A DNA stretch of 64,000 bases, from contig NZ_CANLFS010000002.1 of the NCBI RefSeq assembly GCF_947490095.1, forward strand, positions 1 to 64,000, written 5' to 3'. The notes beneath the pieces were generated by a model. That model did not search any database. It was not told where the DNA came from and was given only the letters and a program-made list of their open reading frames with translations. This DNA is from an uncultured Halomonas sp. GTDB lineage: Bacteria > Pseudomonadota > Gammaproteobacteria > Pseudomonadales > Halomonadaceae. This document shows, in pieces, positions 63,440 through 64,000 of this stretch (position 1 is its first letter; every line of letters begins with the position of its first letter). Position numbers and translations under genes: made by a program.

Positions 63440-64000
63440 ATGACCCCAGAACCCGCCTTCCTGCTGCATAAGCGCCCCTATCGCGAAACCAGTGCCCTGG
63501 TGGAGCTGTTGACGCTGAATGGTGGCCGCGTGCGGGCGGTCGCCCAGGGCGTCCAGCGGCCCGGGTCGCGTTCGCGGGGCCGGCTACAGCCCTTCGCGCC
63601 GTTGCATGTGACCTGGGTGGGCGAGGGCGAACTCAAGCGCCTGCGCCTGATGGAGAGCCGTGGAGCGGTAGCGCTGCTGGCGGGCGAGGGGCTGCTGTGC
63701 GGGCTCTATGCCAATGAACTGCTGGCGCGCACCCTGCCGGTGGAGCTTCCCGTGGCCGAGGTGTTTGCCTTCTATGCGTCGTTGCTCGAGGCGCTGCCGA
63801 GGCCGGATGCACGCGCCGGGGCCCTGCGGCGCCTGGAATTCGCCCTGCTCGAGGCGCTGGGCGCCGCCCCGCGATTCGTCGAGGCCGAAGGCGGTGAGCT
63901 CGACCCCCAGACACGCTATGTCTACGATGCCTCATGCTGTGCGTTTCGCCCTGGACGACCGGGGCTCGACGGCCGCACCCTGCGCCTGCTTGCCGCCGGT
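63440..64000 (+). CDS. recO: DNA repair protein RecO (truncated by window end)
   Basis: The reading frame begins at ATG 63440 and runs off the window after 187 codons. The N-terminus (PAFLLHKRPYRETSALVELLT, then GGRVRAVAQGVQRP and RGRLQPFAPLHV) is the RecO OB-fold. RecO loads RecA with RecR at gaps. Its 3' end lies outside the window. Confidence 0.92.
   Translation, partial: MTPEPAFLLHKRPYRETSALVELLTLNGGRVRAVAQGVQRPGSRSRGRLQPFAPLHVTWVGEGELKRLRLMESRGAVALLAGEGLLCGLYANELLARTLPVELPVAEVFAFYASLLEALPRPDARAGALRRLEFALLEALGAAPRFVEAEGGELDPQTRYVYDASCCAFRPGRPGLDGRTLRLLAAG

Overview
This 64 kb window is GC-rich chromosomal DNA from a gammaproteobacterium. The closest fit is a member of the Halomonadaceae (Halomonas and relatives). 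That placement is an inference from gene order (yceF/yceD-rpmF-plsX-fabD-fabG-acpP-fabF-pabC-mltG-tmk-holB-pilZ-tatD and rpoE-rseA-rseB-mucD-lepA-lepB-rnc-era-recO), from Pseudomonas-like features such as pilZ after holB and mucD after rseB, and from overall composition. No rRNA, tRNA, CRISPR array or complete insertion sequence was seen.

Layout. (1) 1-14.6 kb: housekeeping genes. yceF is on the minus strand; a long plus-strand run carries yceD, rpmF, the fatty-acid genes (no fabH), pabC, mltG, tmk, holB, pilZ, tatD, a DUF1285 gene, a UvrD-type helicase and the sulfurtransferase sseA. (2) 14.7-18.5 kb: electron-transfer flavoprotein genes, with ETF-ubiquinone oxidoreductase on the minus strand and etfB-etfA on the plus strand; a PsrA-like palindrome lies between them and a degenerate copy of the etfA 3' end follows etfA. 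(3) 18.8-23.6 kb: Mn-type superoxide dismutase and the class Ib ribonucleotide reductase operon nrdHIEF behind two NrdR boxes. (4) 23.7-47.3 kb: a large iron-acquisition region. It holds a FhuBCD-type importer, a divergent ABC exporter, a PadR regulator, an HmuTUV-type importer with a methyltransferase and a TonB-dependent receptor, a ferrichrome-type receptor, an AraC regulator, a FhuF-type ferric reductase, an IutA-type receptor, and a complete TonB2/TtpC energising operon. Candidate Fur boxes lie in at least five of its promoters. (5) 47.5-53.5 kb: dinG, an rhlB-type helicase, a small basic protein, exonuclease III and a DAHP synthase. (6) 53.8-64 kb: the envelope-stress operon rpoE-rseA-rseB-mucD, a higBA toxin-antitoxin islet, then lepA, lepB, rnc, era and the start of recO.

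How the parts fit. Regions 3 and 4 read as one iron-starvation block: manganese-using replacements for iron enzymes (SodA, NrdEF) sit beside three receptors, two periplasmic-binding-protein importers, a reductase and the TonB2 motor that powers the receptors. No siderophore biosynthesis genes are present, so the receptors may serve scavenged siderophores or a biosynthetic locus elsewhere.

The most unusual structural signals are not genes. First, four blocks of 7-bp (heptamer) repeats sit at gene 3' ends, and in five cases the gene's own TAA stop codon is part of, or directly abuts, the heptamer series. Second, a 48-bp unit is tandemly triplicated exactly over the fhuF stop/araC start overlap. 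Third, a degenerate copy of the etfA tail lies after etfA. Fourth, a perfect six-base-spaced hexanucleotide tract sits in tonB.
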